From assembly GCA_947489315.1 (NCBI GenBank), contig CANLCX010000004.1, forward strand, positions 1-64,000: a stretch of DNA of 64,000 nucleotides, written 5' to 3'. The position numbers and the translations under genes are program-made. This DNA is from an uncultured Sphingomonadaceae bacterium (GTDB lineage Bacteria > Pseudomonadota > Alphaproteobacteria > Sphingomonadales > Sphingomonadaceae). This document shows positions 52,583-61,598 of the stretch, one piece after another. Every line of letters begins with the position of its first letter. Position 1 is the stretch's first letter. The notes beneath the pieces were generated by a model, which was not told where the DNA came from, searched no databases, and saw nothing but the letters and a program-made list of their open reading frames with translations.

Positions 52583-53200
52583 ATGACGGAACAAGAGGCG
52601 CAGGATTGGCTGCGCAAGAATTTTGATGTTCCACGTGAAACATGGGAAAAGCTGGAGGGCTTTCTGGCCTTGCTGGCGGAAGAAATGTTGCTCCAGAATC
52701 TCATTTCCAAATCAAGCGCCGACCATGTCTGGGACCGCCATGTTGTCGATAGCGCGCAGTTGTTAATGCATGCGCCAAAGGGCGAGGGCGATAAGATCTG
52801 GATGGACCTTGGCACGGGTGCTGGCTTTCCCGGAATCATTATTGCCATATTGAGCGACTATAAAGTGGAGATGGTGGAATCACGTTCGCGCCGGAGCACC
52901 TTCCTCGAAACCACCGTGCATAAGCTGGGATTGACCGAAAGCGCCTTGGTTTTTGGACAGCGTTTGGAGAATGTCGAAAGCCACCCTGTGGACGTTATTA
53001 GTGCCAGAGCTTTTGCGCCGTTGCCGAAATTACTGTCACTTTCACACCGGTTTTCCACAGAAAATACTGTTTGGCTCTTACCTAAAGGCAAAAATGCGGT
53101 AAGGGAGTTAAAAGGCCTATCGCCAAAACGGCAAAAAATGTTCCACGTGGAACATAGTTTGACCGACCCGGAAGCGGGGATATTGGTTGGGATAGGCTGA
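52583..53200 (+). CDS. rsmG: 16S rRNA (guanine(527)-N7)-methyltransferase
   Basis: A 205-residue S-adenosylmethionine-dependent methyltransferase that modifies G527 of 16S rRNA. LQNLISKSSADHVWDRHVVDSAQLL binds RNA and DLGTGAGFPGIIIAIL binds the cofactor. It starts at the ATG at 52583. Two parS-like sites are embedded in its coding sequence: one encodes DVPRETW near residue 17, the other MFHVEH near residue 186. Confidence 0.95.
   Translation: MTEQEAQDWLRKNFDVPRETWEKLEGFLALLAEEMLLQNLISKSSADHVWDRHVVDSAQLLMHAPKGEGDKIWMDLGTGAGFPGIIIAILSDYKVEMVESRSRRSTFLETTVHKLGLTESALVFGQRLENVESHPVDVISARAFAPLPKLLSLSHRFSTENTVWLLPKGKNAVRELKGLSPKRQKMFHVEHSLTDPEAGILVGIG
52627..52642. promoter_or_regulatory. parS-like site in rsmG, first
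   Basis: TGTTCCACGTGAAACA matches both halves of the parS core GTT(T/C)CACGTG(A/G)AAC, with one asymmetric base pair. It is inside the rsmG coding region. Confidence 0.82.
53139..53154. promoter_or_regulatory. parS-like site in rsmG, second
   Basis: TGTTCCACGTGGAACA is a perfect palindrome identical to the 50625 site. It lies near the end of rsmG and about 90 bases before parA. Confidence 0.85.
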
Positions 53201-53243
53201 AAAGCATTATTTTATCTCAGCTTAGCGAAGGGTTCTGCGTAAA

Positions 53244-54026
53244 ATGGTCCGGATAGCGATAGCAAATCAAAAAGGCGGCGTTGGTAAAACGACCACAGCC
53301 ATTAATATGGCAACTGCTCTTGCTGCGAGTGGTTGGAAAGTCTTGCTAATTGACCTTGATCCACAGGGCAACGCATCGACGGGTCTTGGCCTGAACCAGG
53401 CAGAGCGGACGCATAGCAGCTATGATCTCCTGATTTCCGACATTCCTCTAGCGGAATGTGTGATCCAAACCCGGGTGCCTGGTTTGGATATTGTGCCTGC
53501 CGTTGTTGATCTGTCTGGCGCTGAAATTGAGCTGGTCGAGTTTGAAGAGCGGACTCACCGTCTAAAGAAAGCTTTGGATGCAGGGGATGATGGGCAGTGG
53601 GATATCTGTCTGATTGATTGTCCGCCGTCGCTTGGTCTGTTGACGCTGAATGCGATGGTAGCCGTTGAATCGCTATTGGTTCCGCTCCAATGCGAGTTTT
53701 TTGCGCTGGAAGGGCTTAGTCAGTTGTTGCAGACTGTCGAGCGCATAAGGGCTCGTTTCAACCGAGGTTTGTCGGTCATGGGTGTTGTGCTCACCATGTA
53801 TGATCGCCGCAACAAGCTGACCGAACAGGTGTCTGATGATGTTCGGGCCTGTCTCGGCAACGTCGTGTTCGATACAGTAATCCCCAGAAATGTAAGGCTT
53901 TCGGAGGCTCCAAGCCATGGACTGCCGGCGTTGATTTACGATCACCGGTGCAGTGGGTCGAAAGCCTATATCGATCTGGCGCGGGAATTAATTTCCCGCC
54001 TACCCGAGAGGAAGGCAGCAGCGTGA
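53244..54026 (+). CDS. parA: Chromosome partitioning ATPase ParA
   Basis: A 260-residue deviant Walker-type ATPase that drives segregation of origin regions with ParB. The P-loop KGGVGKTT is at residues 10-17. LLIDLDPQGNASTGL and CLIDCPPSLGLLTLNAM are the other nucleotide-binding motifs. There is no N-terminal DNA-binding domain, as expected for chromosomal ParA. Its TGA stop overlaps the parB start by 1 base (TGATG). Confidence 0.96.
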   Translation: MVRIAIANQKGGVGKTTTAINMATALAASGWKVLLIDLDPQGNASTGLGLNQAERTHSSYDLLISDIPLAECVIQTRVPGLDIVPAVVDLSGAEIELVEFEERTHRLKKALDAGDDGQWDICLIDCPPSLGLLTLNAMVAVESLLVPLQCEFFALEGLSQLLQTVERIRARFNRGLSVMGVVLTMYDRRNKLTEQVSDDVRACLGNVVFDTVIPRNVRLSEAPSHGLPALIYDHRCSGSKAYIDLARELISRLPERKAAA

Positions 54027-54985
54027 TGGCGAAAGAAGAGGAAGCCCCATTGCCGAAAAAAGCCGCGATAAAGAAGGCCACAGGGTTGGGCAGGGGTCTG
54101 AACTCGCTATTTGGTGAGATTCAGCGAGAAGAACCGCTCATACAGGCGCCTGATACCGAAATAGATGAAGGTAACCCGGAAGCCCGTGGGGATGGGCTGC
54201 GTTCCATCGCGATATCGGATATCCGCCCAAATCCCGATCAGCCTCGGCAGACTTTTGATAATGAGGCGCTCGATGAGCTAGCGGACAGCATGAAGTTGCG
54301 CGGAGTGATTCAGCCGATTGTCGTTCGCCCTCATGGCAAGAATTTCCAAATTGTTGCTGGCGAACGCCGTTGGCGTGCAGCGCAGCGCGCCAGGTTACAT
54401 CGGGTGCCAGCGATAGTTCGCAATTTAAATGACGCTGAAACACTTGAAATAGCGATTGTCGAAAATGTTCAGCGACGCGACCTTAATGCCGTTGAAGAAG
54501 CCGAAGCTTATGTGAAGCTGAAAGACGATTTCGGCCATAGTCAGGCCAAGCTCGCGGAATTGGTTGGAAAGTCCCGGAGCCATATAGCGAATCTCATGCG
54601 GTTGCTCGAATTGCCCGAATCGGTTCGGACGCTCGTTGGTGAAGAGAAGCTTACAATGGGGCATGCCCGCGCTCTTATTAATGCCCCTAATGCAGAGGAA
54701 TTGGCCAAACAGGTCGTCAAACAAGGTCTTTCTGTCCGCGATACGGAGAAACTGGTGCGCAAAGCGCTGGGAGGCTCTCGACGCAAAAGCAAGATGCCAA
54801 TGGCTGGTATCAGCGAAAGCGATGCAGATATTCGCGCTGTCGAGAGTCATTTGGGTGATCTGTTGGGTTTAAAGGTAACGATCCAATCCAAAGGACAAAC
54901 TGGGGCCGGATCGATGACCATTGATTATAGCAATCTCGACCAGCTGGACCTGATTTGTCAGCGCTTGACCGGTGAACATATTTAA
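54026..54985 (+). CDS. parB: Chromosome partitioning protein ParB
   Basis: A 319-residue CTP-dependent DNA clamp that loads at parS. The N-terminal domain has RPNPDQPRQTFDNEALDEL and the arginine patch GERRWRAAQRA. The helix-turn-helix is SQAKLAELVGKSRSHIANLMRLL near residue 180. The C-terminal 45 residues form the dimerisation domain. Four parS-like sites lie within 13 kb. The start overlaps the parA stop by 1 base. Confidence 0.96.
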   Translation: MAKEEEAPLPKKAAIKKATGLGRGLNSLFGEIQREEPLIQAPDTEIDEGNPEARGDGLRSIAISDIRPNPDQPRQTFDNEALDELADSMKLRGVIQPIVVRPHGKNFQIVAGERRWRAAQRARLHRVPAIVRNLNDAETLEIAIVENVQRRDLNAVEEAEAYVKLKDDFGHSQAKLAELVGKSRSHIANLMRLLELPESVRTLVGEEKLTMGHARALINAPNAEELAKQVVKQGLSVRDTEKLVRKALGGSRRKSKMPMAGISESDADIRAVESHLGDLLGLKVTIQSKGQTGAGSMTIDYSNLDQLDLICQRLTGEHI

Positions 54986-55249
54986 ATTTCTGATGATTTT
55001 CGTGCGATTTCAGCAAGAAATTACCGATTCTCATTTCTAAAATTTTGTAACTTCACCGTATAAAGTTCATATATTTCAACATATTAAAGAGTTTACAGTT
55101 CTTTAACCATGGCTGGCAGCAAAGCCTTATCCTTTCTCGTCGATAAGCAATCTCGAATGTTGGCGTAGAGCGACGTTTGACCAGTGGGTTTGGTCAGACG
55201 CACCGTAGGCGCCCTTTCGTTTAGTAGTGAAATATAGGGACCAGAAAAT

Positions 55250-55750
55250 ATGTCTAAATTTATTAAAGCCGCTGTGGCTTCTTCCGTGCTTGCCGCTTCT
55301 GTAATGGGCGCAAATGCCGCTCACGCTGCAACGGCTTCTGCTGACGCACGTGCGAACATCTTGGAGCAGGTTACTGTTACCAATACTTCAGATCTTGATT
55401 TTGCAACCATCGTTACAGGCGCTACCGCTGGTAACGTTGTTGTAGACGCTGCTGGTGCCGTTACCTGTGCCGCTGCTCTGGTTTGCTCAGGCACAACCAC
55501 TGCTGCTGGTTTCACGGTTGCTGGTACAACTGGCCAGACCGTCGATATCGATGCTGATACGAACGTTACGCTGACCAACGCTGGTGGTAACGCCATGGTT
55601 GCAACGCTGACGGAAAGCGCAACCACGCTGACCATCTCTGGTGTTGCTGCAACTGACGTTTTCACAGTGGGCGGTAGCCTGGCTGTTGGTGCAAACCAAG
55701 CCGATGGCGCTTATCTTGGTAACTTTGACGTGACCGTCAACTACCAGTGA
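55250..55750 (+). CDS. DUF4402 secreted subunit of a chaperone-usher-like locus
   Basis: A 166-residue protein with a signal peptide (cleavage after AHA, about residue 26) and a DUF4402 beta-sandwich rich in threonine, alanine and valine. Two cysteines (about residues 65 and 70) may form a disulphide. The last strand, FDVTVNYQ, resembles the C-terminal strand that chaperones bind in pilin subunits. AGGGACC precedes the ATG. A strong hairpin follows the gene, then the chaperone and usher, which suggests that this is the major surface subunit, made in excess. Confidence 0.85.
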   Translation: MSKFIKAAVASSVLAASVMGANAAHAATASADARANILEQVTVTNTSDLDFATIVTGATAGNVVVDAAGAVTCAAALVCSGTTTAAGFTVAGTTGQTVDIDADTNVTLTNAGGNAMVATLTESATTLTISGVAATDVFTVGGSLAVGANQADGAYLGNFDVTVNYQ

Positions 55751-55797
55751 GCCTTGGCTAGACCGACTAACTGTCGGTCTGCGCAAAGAAGTTGATG

Positions 55798-55825
55798 CCC
55801 GCCTGCAACCTCGGTTGCGGGCGGG
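55798..55825 (+). terminator. Strong hairpin after the DUF4402 gene
   Basis: CCCGCCTGCAACC and GGTTGCGGGCGGG pair with one wobble, with a 2-base loop, and are followed by TTTTC and TTTG. It probably works as a partial terminator that keeps chaperone and usher levels below that of the subunit, as in known pilus operons. Confidence 0.82.
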
Positions 55826-55968
55826 TTTTCTTTGTACCCTTCCCCATCACATCCTTCCGATTATTTGGCGTGGTTAGCGCTTTGGTAACCCTCTTTTGGC
55901 ATAGTGGTGGATGTGGGGATATTGGCGGAAAACCGCCATGTCCGGAATTTTTTACACCGGAGACTATG

Positions 55969-56811
55969 ATGAAGACCAGCGGTCTGAGACGACTTAACAC
56001 CTTATATGCCGGATTTGCCATTATGGGATCCGCGCTTTTTCTTTCTAGCGCTCCCGCCCAAGCGGCAGGAGACTTGCTGGTCGCACCGACTCGTATCGTG
56101 TTGGATGGACAGCGCGGCACGGAAGTTATCCTAAATAATATCGGCTCAGAAACGGCGACTTACCGTATTTCCTTGGAGCTTCGCCGGATGACGGCTGAGG
56201 GTAAGCTGCAAGATGTCAGTCCCGAAGATGCCAATAGCTTCGAAAAGGCTGCGAAAGGCATGATTCGTTATGCGCCGCGCCGTGTCACGTTGCCGCCAAA
56301 CCAGCCCCAGGCCATAAGGCTGGGTGTAAGGCCGCCAAAAGACTTGGCTGATGGCGAATATCGGGCCCATTTGCTATTTCGCGCGATTCCTAAAGCCCGA
56401 AGCGTAACTGAGCAGGCAAGCCCGAGCGGCGGCTTTACGATCGCGCTGACCCCTATTTACGGTGTAACCATACCGGTTATTATCAGACAAGGAAATTTGC
56501 AGGCTACGGCGGGCATAGCTAACGCTCGTGTTGAAACTTCTGATAGTGGGCAGGCTTTTGCCTTTGATCTGAGCCGTACGGGAGATCGATCGACCTATGG
56601 CGAGATTCGCGTGCTCAAACAGGGTGAAAGCGAGCCGATATTGGTGGCACGCGGTATTGCGATATATCCAGAAGTGCCGAGCCGAAAAGTCACGCTGCCG
56701 GTGCCGGCGGAAATTGCTGCCAAGCTTACGGGTCCTATTTCGGTTGAATATTATGAACCCGACAATGCAGGCGGAGGTTTGATTACGAAAAGCCAGCTGG
56801 TTCTAAGATAG
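55969..56811 (+). CDS. PapD-like periplasmic chaperone
   Basis: A 280-residue exported protein with a signal peptide ending SSAPAQA near residue 29. It has two immunoglobulin-like domains of the PapD type: LLVAPTRIVLDGQRGTEVILNNIGSETATYRI is the first-domain G1-like segment with the conserved GxxxLxNxG pattern, and IRYAPRRVTLPPNQPQAIRLGVRPP covers the region bearing the conserved basic residues. GGAG 6 bases before the ATG at 55969 decides the start. It would hold DUF4402 subunits until they reach the usher. Confidence 0.87.
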   Translation: MKTSGLRRLNTLYAGFAIMGSALFLSSAPAQAAGDLLVAPTRIVLDGQRGTEVILNNIGSETATYRISLELRRMTAEGKLQDVSPEDANSFEKAAKGMIRYAPRRVTLPPNQPQAIRLGVRPPKDLADGEYRAHLLFRAIPKARSVTEQASPSGGFTIALTPIYGVTIPVIIRQGNLQATAGIANARVETSDSGQAFAFDLSRTGDRSTYGEIRVLKQGESEPILVARGIAIYPEVPSRKVTLPVPAEIAAKLTGPISVEYYEPDNAGGGLITKSQLVLR

Positions 56812-56866
56812 TCATAAATATCAATATTTTAAGCTGACGCCAAAGCGTTAAGCGGCCAAAATATCC

Positions 56867-59614
56867 ATGATGAAAAACCGTCTTTCCATATTCCGTCAGC
56901 GTTTCAAATCGCTGACAATAGCCGTCGGGATCACCACGATCCTGGCGGCTTCGTCGCTTATGGCACCGGCGGCGCATGCGCAATCAACCTGGACGGCAAA
57001 TGACGATGACGCTCTGCTGTTTGATCTGCGTTCCGGCAAATATCGGCTCGGAGACGGGGTTCGCGGTTATCAGACCGACAATGGCGTCTGTGTTGATTTC
57101 GGCGATATGATCATGGCATTAGATGTGCCAATTAGGTTGGATAAAAAGTCGCGCCGCGCAACTGGTTGGATATTTGCAGAGCGCGAAACGCTCACAATCG
57201 AGCGTGACAGTTCAACCGTACAGACCGGGAGTGACCGGAAAAAATTAGCAGAAGGCGATATCTACGACGCACCTGAGGGGTGGTGCGTGAATGTTAAAAG
57301 TCTGTCTAACTGGTTGGATCTTGCACTTGTCCCTGATCTATCCAACGCCGTGCTGACCATAGAGTCGGACCGGAAACTGCCATTTCAACTGGCGCTGGAG
57401 CGCAAGGAACGGGCAGCGAAAATCCGGCCGCGGCGGAGTTTTGACCTATCGACTCTGCCGCAATCGACAGAGCCGTATAAATTCTGGCGGACTCCATCGG
57501 TTGATGCCGTCGTTTCTGCCGGCGGATTGCGCGACAAACGGTCTGGTCAGCAACTTGATGTCCGGTATGAGCTATTTGCCTCCGGAGAGGTCGGCAAAGC
57601 TTCTTTTGATGCCCGTCTGTCATCCGATGATGAGGGTGTGCCGGAAAGTTTGCGGGTCCGCGCCTATCGCACCGACCCCAAGGGCGGCCTTCTGGGACCG
57701 CTTAAAGCGACCCATTTTGCGTTGGGCGATGTATCAACCTTTTCGACGCCCTTGGTCTCCCAAAGTACCGCTGGACGGGGTGCGGTGATCACCAACCGTC
57801 CGGTTGACCGTCCCGATAATTTTGATCGCACGAGTTTTCGCGGCGAATTGCCGGAAGGCTGGGACGCAGAACTCTATCGCAATGGACAATTGCTGGCCTT
57901 TGCAGAAACAAGGTCGGATGGTCGTTATGAATTTATCGATGTGCCGCTTCTTTACGGACAAAACCGGTTTGAAGTCGTGCTCTATGGCCCGCAAGGACAG
58001 GTTCGCAGAGATAGCCAATCGGTTCCGGTCGGACTCGATTCTATCCCGCCCCGGAAAACCTATTATTGGGCCGGGGGGCAGGAGGCAGGCCGGGACCTGA
58101 TCAACTTTAATGCGTTTCTACCGACCGAACAGGCCGGTTGGCGTGGGGGTTTCGGCGTGGAGCGTGGGCTCAATGCCAAAACATCGGTCGCAGCTTCTCT
58201 GTTTAGCCTGCAGATTGATGGCAAGCGTTATAACTATGCCGAGGGATCGGTTCGCCGCGCCGTCGGACCGACATTGGTTGAGCTGACGGCGTCGTCTGAC
58301 TTGCAAAATGGCACGGCTTTCCGCGGGCAACTGCTTGGTGAGCTTGGCAATACCTTCATTACAGCTGAGACGATCTGGGCACAGGGAAATTTCCGATCGG
58401 ATCAAATTGAACAAAACGTGAACGGGAGGCATAGCCTCTCGCTGGACCATAATTTTAAGCTCGGAAGTAAGATTGTCCCCTTCCATATTGATGCCCAATA
58501 TGAAACGCGCTCGGATGGTCGCGCCTCGCTTGATTTGACCGGTCGTGCCTCGCTGAACTTGCGGCGTTTCTCGCTCACAGGGGAATTAAGCTGGGAAAAA
58601 CGGTTTAGCGATTTGGGTCCTAATCCGCCGGATATTGCCGAAGCGCGTTTGCTGGCCAATGGCCGGGTTGCCGGTGTCAGGTTGCGCGGGGAAGCAACTT
58701 ATCGGATTGCGCCGGAGAAACGTTTCGAAAGGCTTAATTTTACCGGCGAGTGGCGTGCGGGAGACCGGGCCGACTGGCGGGCGGAGCTTGGCTATGATGT
58801 TGGGCTTGATCGCGGTCGCGCCGGAATCGGAATAATCCGCCGTTTTGACAAATTTTCGCTCACCGCCAGCGCGGAGGCAGCAACGGATGGCTCTGTGGCG
58901 GCAGGGCTGAACTTGGCATTTAGCCTGGGTCCTGATCCTCGCAATGGCAAATTCCGTTTCTCGAACAACAAGCTCGCCAATAGCGGTCAGGCGCTGGCAA
59001 TTGTCTATCGGGACAAAAACCGTGACGGCAAAAGACAGCCAGATGAAGAATTGGTCGAAAATGTCGAGTTGACGGCAGGCCAATCGACCGCGCTCACACC
59101 GACCAATGCGCAAGGACAGTCGATTATCGACAATCTGCAACCTTTCCGACCAGTCCTGATTGGGATTGATGCAAGCAGCTTACCTGATCCTTATGTTCAG
59201 CCTGCACTGCCCGGTATTGTTGTGACTCCGCGCCCGGGTATTGCTGCGATGGTTGAATTACCCTTGGTCAGTGCTGGTGAGGTTGAAGGTACGCTGGTGC
59301 GCAAAGGCGGCGGGGCGCTCGCTGGGGTTGGTCTCGAACTATTGGACGTGGAAGGCCGGGTGACACACGAAACGCAAAGTGAATTTGACGGGTTCTTCCT
59401 GTTTGAAGGCGTCCCCTACGGGGCTTATCAGCTTCGGATTCAGCTCTTGTCCGCGCAAGCCATCGCAGTGTCTCCGATTGTGAACATCCGTGCGGTTGTT
59501 GATGACGATAATCAGGTGGCCAAGCTGGGTGTCGTTGTTGCTGCTTCTGATGCGATTATGGCAAAACTGGGCGATGTTCCAACCGGAGCGCCGGCGGGAT
59601 CGCCCGATCCCTGA
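56867..59614 (+). CDS. Usher-like outer membrane protein with regulatory-like C-domain
   Basis: A 915-residue exported protein. Residues 1-39 are a signal peptide. Residues 45-180 form a domain with SGKYRLGDGVRGYQTDNGVC and a WLDLALVPDLSNAVLTIES segment. The middle region (about 210-690) is beta-rich with repeats such as GELPEGWDAELYRNGQLLAF and DGRYEFIDVPLLYGQNRFEV, which resemble the usher plug and barrel. The C-terminal 200 residues include carboxypeptidase-regulatory-like beta domains (EFDGFFLFEGVPYGAYQLRI). It is the likely translocon of the DUF4402 subunit. It is not a classical FimD by length or domain order. Confidence 0.8.
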   Translation: MMKNRLSIFRQRFKSLTIAVGITTILAASSLMAPAAHAQSTWTANDDDALLFDLRSGKYRLGDGVRGYQTDNGVCVDFGDMIMALDVPIRLDKKSRRATGWIFAERETLTIERDSSTVQTGSDRKKLAEGDIYDAPEGWCVNVKSLSNWLDLALVPDLSNAVLTIESDRKLPFQLALERKERAAKIRPRRSFDLSTLPQSTEPYKFWRTPSVDAVVSAGGLRDKRSGQQLDVRYELFASGEVGKASFDARLSSDDEGVPESLRVRAYRTDPKGGLLGPLKATHFALGDVSTFSTPLVSQSTAGRGAVITNRPVDRPDNFDRTSFRGELPEGWDAELYRNGQLLAFAETRSDGRYEFIDVPLLYGQNRFEVVLYGPQGQVRRDSQSVPVGLDSIPPRKTYYWAGGQEAGRDLINFNAFLPTEQAGWRGGFGVERGLNAKTSVAASLFSLQIDGKRYNYAEGSVRRAVGPTLVELTASSDLQNGTAFRGQLLGELGNTFITAETIWAQGNFRSDQIEQNVNGRHSLSLDHNFKLGSKIVPFHIDAQYETRSDGRASLDLTGRASLNLRRFSLTGELSWEKRFSDLGPNPPDIAEARLLANGRVAGVRLRGEATYRIAPEKRFERLNFTGEWRAGDRADWRAELGYDVGLDRGRAGIGIIRRFDKFSLTASAEAATDGSVAAGLNLAFSLGPDPRNGKFRFSNNKLANSGQALAIVYRDKNRDGKRQPDEELVENVELTAGQSTALTPTNAQGQSIIDNLQPFRPVLIGIDASSLPDPYVQPALPGIVVTPRPGIAAMVELPLVSAGEVEGTLVRKGGGALAGVGLELLDVEGRVTHETQSEFDGFFLFEGVPYGAYQLRIQLLSAQAIAVSPIVNIRAVVDDDNQVAKLGVVVAASDAIMAKLGDVPTGAPAGSPDP

Positions 59615-59690
59615 TCGTATCTTGTACGGTTTTCTGGTTCTGCTAGGCTTTTGGGCTGTTTATACGCTCAGCATGGAATCAGGATCATAA
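59574..59690 (+). CDS. Possible 38-residue single-helix membrane protein
   Basis: An ATG inside the 3' end of the usher-like gene opens a frame with a basic N-terminus (QPERRRDRPIPDR) and one hydrophobic helix (LYGFLVLLGFWAVYTLSM), ending 1 base before the next gene. There is no good ribosome-binding site, so it may be spurious. It would be a small inner-membrane protein. Confidence 0.3.
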   Translation: MFQPERRRDRPIPDRILYGFLVLLGFWAVYTLSMESGS

Positions 59691-59691
59691 T

Positions 59692-60582
59692 ATGCAAGTC
59701 ACCGCCAACGGGATTAATATTGAAGTAGAAGATCATGGCAAAGCCATTGATCCGGCGATCCTCCTGATCATGGGATATGGGACGCAACTTACCGCTTGGC
59801 CGATGGATTTCGTGAATGGGCTAGTTGAATCCGGGTTTCGTGTCGTCACTTTCGACAATCGTGATGTGGGACTTTCCTATAAATGTGACGGGGTTTCAGC
59901 CCCTGGGCCGCTCCGGCAGCTTTTTACAAAACGGTTTTTTCCCAACCAAAATTTGGCGCCCTATAATCTGAGCGATATGGCGAGAGATGCGATTGGCGTG
60001 TTAGACGCGCTCGATATTGATAAAGCGCATATTGTTGGCGCTTCGATGGGCGGAATGATTGGACAATTGGTGGCGGCCGATCACGCAGACCGGGTCTTGT
60101 CGCTCACGCCGATCATGTCTTCCACCAACGCTCCGGGCCTGCCCGGTGCTGACCCTCTGGTTCGCAAGGGACTTATTCAATCGGCCCGGGCAAAAGCAAC
60201 GACGATTGAGGAAGCACTGATTGTTGGCATGGCATTTTCATCGATCATCGCCTCGGAAGAAGGCCGGGCGAGAGAAGAAGAACGCAAAGCCATGATGAAA
60301 ATGGCTCTGGAACGCAGCTTTTATCCAGCCGGTCGTCAAAGACAAATGGCAGCCATTATTGAAACCGGCAATTTGCGGCCCAAAGCCCAAGCGATATCTG
60401 TTCCGACAATGGTTATTCACGGCACATCCGATCCGCTTATTCCCCATCCTTGCGGCGAGGATATTGCAGCCAATGTCAATAATGCCCGCCTCGAGCTCGT
60501 TGATGGCATGGGTCATGATCTGCCGCCGAGCAAGTTACCGGTGATGGTTGAGATGATCGCAGAGCATTGCCGCGTTGCCTGA
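59692..60582 (+). CDS. Alpha/beta hydrolase
   Basis: A 296-residue alpha/beta hydrolase with nucleophile serine in VGASMGGMIGQ near residue 116. The acid residue is in VIHGTSDPLIP and the histidine in GMGHDLPPSKLP. ILLIMGYGTQLTAWP and FDNRDVGLS are the oxyanion and family segments. It resembles RdmC-like methylesterases, but the substrate is not evident. It may be co-transcribed with the chaperone-usher-like locus, but its function there is unclear. Confidence 0.87.
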   Translation: MQVTANGINIEVEDHGKAIDPAILLIMGYGTQLTAWPMDFVNGLVESGFRVVTFDNRDVGLSYKCDGVSAPGPLRQLFTKRFFPNQNLAPYNLSDMARDAIGVLDALDIDKAHIVGASMGGMIGQLVAADHADRVLSLTPIMSSTNAPGLPGADPLVRKGLIQSARAKATTIEEALIVGMAFSSIIASEEGRAREEERKAMMKMALERSFYPAGRQRQMAAIIETGNLRPKAQAISVPTMVIHGTSDPLIPHPCGEDIAANVNNARLELVDGMGHDLPPSKLPVMVEMIAEHCRVA

Positions 60583-60598
60583 ATTGAGACAATTGGAT

Positions 60599-61507
60599 TT
60601 AGTCGTCTAGCGGCAGGCAATATTCAATTACATGGTCAGTCATCATAATCTGGCTGGGTTTAAGCGCCATACTATCCCCATCTTCTTGAAAAAATTGGCT
60701 ATTTTCGATATTTTTGGAATGTTCAATGGTGGCTGACCGCGCCTGATACGGCCGAGCGAAGGAAAGATTTTTGGGATCTTTCCCGCGGGATACGGATAGC
60801 ATGAAGCGTAAAAAATTCCAGCGACCGGCGCGGGCCAAGGCGATTAGATGGAAATGATCTTTGCCAAGACCAGCTTCTGGTGTCAGCGTCCATGGTCCGG
60901 CAAAATAGCGTCCCTTGGCAATATAAAAAGCTTCGCAGGACAGGCTGTTTTTTGATCCATCTGTGGCCGTGACTTCCAATAAAAATTTCTCACGGGGCCA
61001 GCGCAGGAAGAGTTTAGCGAAGGACCAGGCATAGGCGGAGCGACCGATTTTCCTTTTGAGTTGCGGCGAATGCCGGGCAACCGCGACGCCATCTGGTCCC
61101 GCACTCAAACAAGCAGCAAAAGGTCCATGGTCGCTATTCGCTATCGGCTCTTTCAGCCTTGCCTTTGGCCCCGCCAGATAGCCGCGCATAACCTCACTAG
61201 CAAATTGCTCCGGTTCAGATGCATAGCCAATTTCGCGAGCCACCAGATTAACTGTTCCGGCGGGAAAAATGCAAAGGGGGGTTTTCGCGCCGCTTTTCTG
61301 GATAGCGGCAATAACCAACCGTAAGGTTCCGTCGCCGCCGGACACGCATATCAGGTCGCTTTCCTTTGCCAGCTGCATATTACCGTCAATTTCCGTCGTG
61401 CCCATAACCACCTTAGCACTGCAGGCTTCAAAGGCTTGCGCGAGCGTGCTTAGCCGCGCCGAATGATGGGTACCCGATGCAGGATTGTGGATCAGTTGAA
61501 CAAGCAT
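60599..61507 (-). CDS. Diacylglycerol kinase-like lipid kinase
   Basis: A 302-residue protein of the diacylglycerol kinase/YegS family that would phosphorylate a lipid, or sphingosine-like substrate, from ATP. LIHNPASGTHHSARL and SGGDGTLRLVIAA contain the phosphate-binding GGDGT near residue 58. PAGTVNLVAREIG is the other conserved segment. The start is taken at the ATG at 61507; a GTG at 61576 would add 23 residues. Sphingomonads make glycosphingolipids, so a role in lipid turnover is possible but unproven. Confidence 0.85.
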   Translation of the reverse strand: MLVQLIHNPASGTHHSARLSTLAQAFEACSAKVVMGTTEIDGNMQLAKESDLICVSGGDGTLRLVIAAIQKSGAKTPLCIFPAGTVNLVAREIGYASEPEQFASEVMRGYLAGPKARLKEPIANSDHGPFAACLSAGPDGVAVARHSPQLKRKIGRSAYAWSFAKLFLRWPREKFLLEVTATDGSKNSLSCEAFYIAKGRYFAGPWTLTPEAGLGKDHFHLIALARAGRWNFLRFMLSVSRGKDPKNLSFARPYQARSATIEHSKNIENSQFFQEDGDSMALKPSQIMMTDHVIEYCLPLDD

Positions 61508-61598
61508 TGACAGGACATGGCGATAGTTTGCCGCCCGCGTCAATGGCGAAGAGCGATTACTATTGTCCCTTACCACTAATCCATCTTATTGAGCGCCT

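Noticed and set aside
55792-55968. N-terminal extension of the PapD-like chaperone back to 55792
   Set aside because: The frame is open, but it runs through the terminator hairpin and lacks conservation. The signal peptide begins at the ATG at 55969, which has GGAG upstream.
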